DNA of 14,427 nucleotides from JBLMZW01 sp050259035 (lineage in GTDB: Bacteria; Bacillota; Syntrophomonadia; Syntrophomonadales; DTU052). Within the stretch, counting starts at the first letter, position 1; each line of letters opens with the position of its first letter. Below are positions 13,802 through 14,427 of this stretch, one piece after another. Made by a program: the position numbers and the translations under genes. The stretch is from NCBI GenBank assembly GCA_050259035.1, contig JBLMZW010000095.1, forward strand, positions 1 to 14,427, given 5' to 3'. The notes under the pieces are model-generated. The model was given only the letters and a program-made list of their open reading frames with translations. It ran no database searches and had not been told where the DNA came from.

Positions 13802-14427
13802 TGAGAAGCCCCTCCAATGTATTCCACGGGAAGAGACGGCATAAACTTGCTGGCCGTCTTTTTTATACCATAGTCGCCGGTTTCACCTTCAATAGACCGT
13901 ATCAAGGCTACCTGCCCGGGTGAAAGATCAACATCATCAATAGTACTGATATCAAATTTCTGTAGAACCTTCATATAGGAGTACTTGACATAGGATGTCT
14001 CGCAGACCACGGCTTTCTGTTTCAAAGACAGAATAGTCTGAAGCATTGGTTCATCGATACTGCGGGGGTAATATAGTCTTTCACCATTGGCTCCTCCTAA
14101 AAGAACTATCCCCTGAATCGGGGCAGTATAGTCGCCATTGAATTTCACCAGATTGTTATCCTGCAAAAAAGTACGCGTTGCCTCGTCTCCATTGCCTGCC
14201 ACTATCTGGGCTACGCTGGAAGCCACCATTTTCTGCAGTTCCACTATTGGAGTACTATGATCAACTTTATAATAATCACATAGCTTAAGTTTTTGTTCAT
14301 TACTACCCATCTCCATGGCCGGCAGAAATATCGTGGTTGATGTGAATTTTCCTCCTGCCAATGAGATACCTGAAACCATTCCCGGTGGTATATCCTGTCC
14401 ACCCGTAACCACCATAGCACCTTGCCA
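13798..14427 (-). CDS. SteB/MctB-family protein (DUF3186, 'copper transporter'), 5' end off the window
   Basis: The C-terminal 209 residues of a family called MctB/copper transporter in mycobacteria and SteB in corynebacteria, where SteB works with SteA in cell separation and envelope assembly. The frame is open to the right edge (WQGA before the first internal ATG at 14415), so the N-terminus, normally a membrane helix and coiled coil, is outside. Diagnostic parts are AMVVTGGQDIPPGMVSGI (a Rossmann-like strand), IVLLGGANGE (mid-protein), and the C-terminal STIDDVDLSPGQVALIRSIE followed by GDYGIKK, matching the family's STVDNVD...GQxAL...GxYG pattern. Its stop overlaps the GT2 start. The copper label rests on mycobacterial data; for Firmicutes a role in division or envelope is more likely. 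A steA gene would be expected just beyond 14427. Confidence 0.85.
   Translation of the reverse strand, partial: WQGAMVVTGGQDIPPGMVSGISLAGGKFTSTTIFLPAMEMGSNEQKLKLCDYYKVDHSTPIVELQKMVASSVAQIVAGNGDEATRTFLQDNNLVKFNGDYTAPIQGIVLLGGANGERLYYPRSIDEPMLQTILSLKQKAVVCETSYVKYSYMKVLQKFDISTIDDVDLSPGQVALIRSIEGETGDYGIKKTASKFMPSLPVEYIGGASQ

Noticed and set aside
13798..14415. Complete SteB-like gene starting at ATG 14413-14415
   Set aside because: The frame stays open to the window edge, and the family needs an N-terminal membrane helix and coiled coil that are not present, so the gene is cut by the boundary.

Overview
This window looks like chromosome from an endospore-forming Firmicute. The gene families and gene order point to the Clostridia (Peptococcaceae/Syntrophomonadaceae-like) rather than Bacillus, but the lineage is an inference. 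No transposase, tRNA, rRNA, CRISPR array or phage gene was seen. Almost everything lies on the minus strand, tightly packed, with many GTG/TTG starts and short stop/start overlaps typical of translationally coupled operons.

Read in the direction of transcription (high to low coordinates), the window has three blocks. (1) 14427-10097 is an envelope and hydrolase block: a 5'-truncated SteB/MctB-family (DUF3186) gene, a family-2 glycosyltransferase, a short and divergent MraY/WecA-like membrane phosphotransferase, an M20 PepT-like peptidase, and a DUF3866 gene of unknown function. (2) 10052-7458 is a repair/housekeeping block: nudF (ADP-ribose pyrophosphatase), an endonuclease Q-type PHP/zinc-ribbon/HhH protein, and a ComB-like phosphatase. 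(3) 7227-1 is the classic sporulation region: spoIIM, a small membrane protein in the yqzK position, xerD, deoB, pdp, a dacF-type DD-carboxypeptidase, then spoIIAA-spoIIAB-sigF (sigF runs off the left edge).

The main discovery is a 41-codon gene on the plus strand at 9927-10052, squeezed between nudF and the DUF3866 gene. Its peptide aligns, nearly without gaps, to MciZ, the sporulation inhibitor of FtsZ known from Bacillus subtilis, where it is also next to nudF. It has a strong ribosome binding site and a good sigma-E-type promoter (GAATAAT-N14-CATAAACT) just upstream.

Regulatory signals fit a sporulation programme. A sigma-H-type promoter (GAAGGAAAA-N12-GTAGAACAT) lies between dacF and spoIIAA, as in B. 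subtilis. The dacF gene has a sigma-E-like promoter (GCATATT-N14-AATACACT), which would place its expression in the mother cell. Functionally, SpoIIAA/SpoIIAB/SigF set up forespore-specific transcription, SpoIIM drives engulfment, DacF trims spore peptidoglycan, and MciZ would block Z-ring assembly in the mother cell. XerD, DeoB and Pdp are housekeeping genes embedded in the same conserved cluster.
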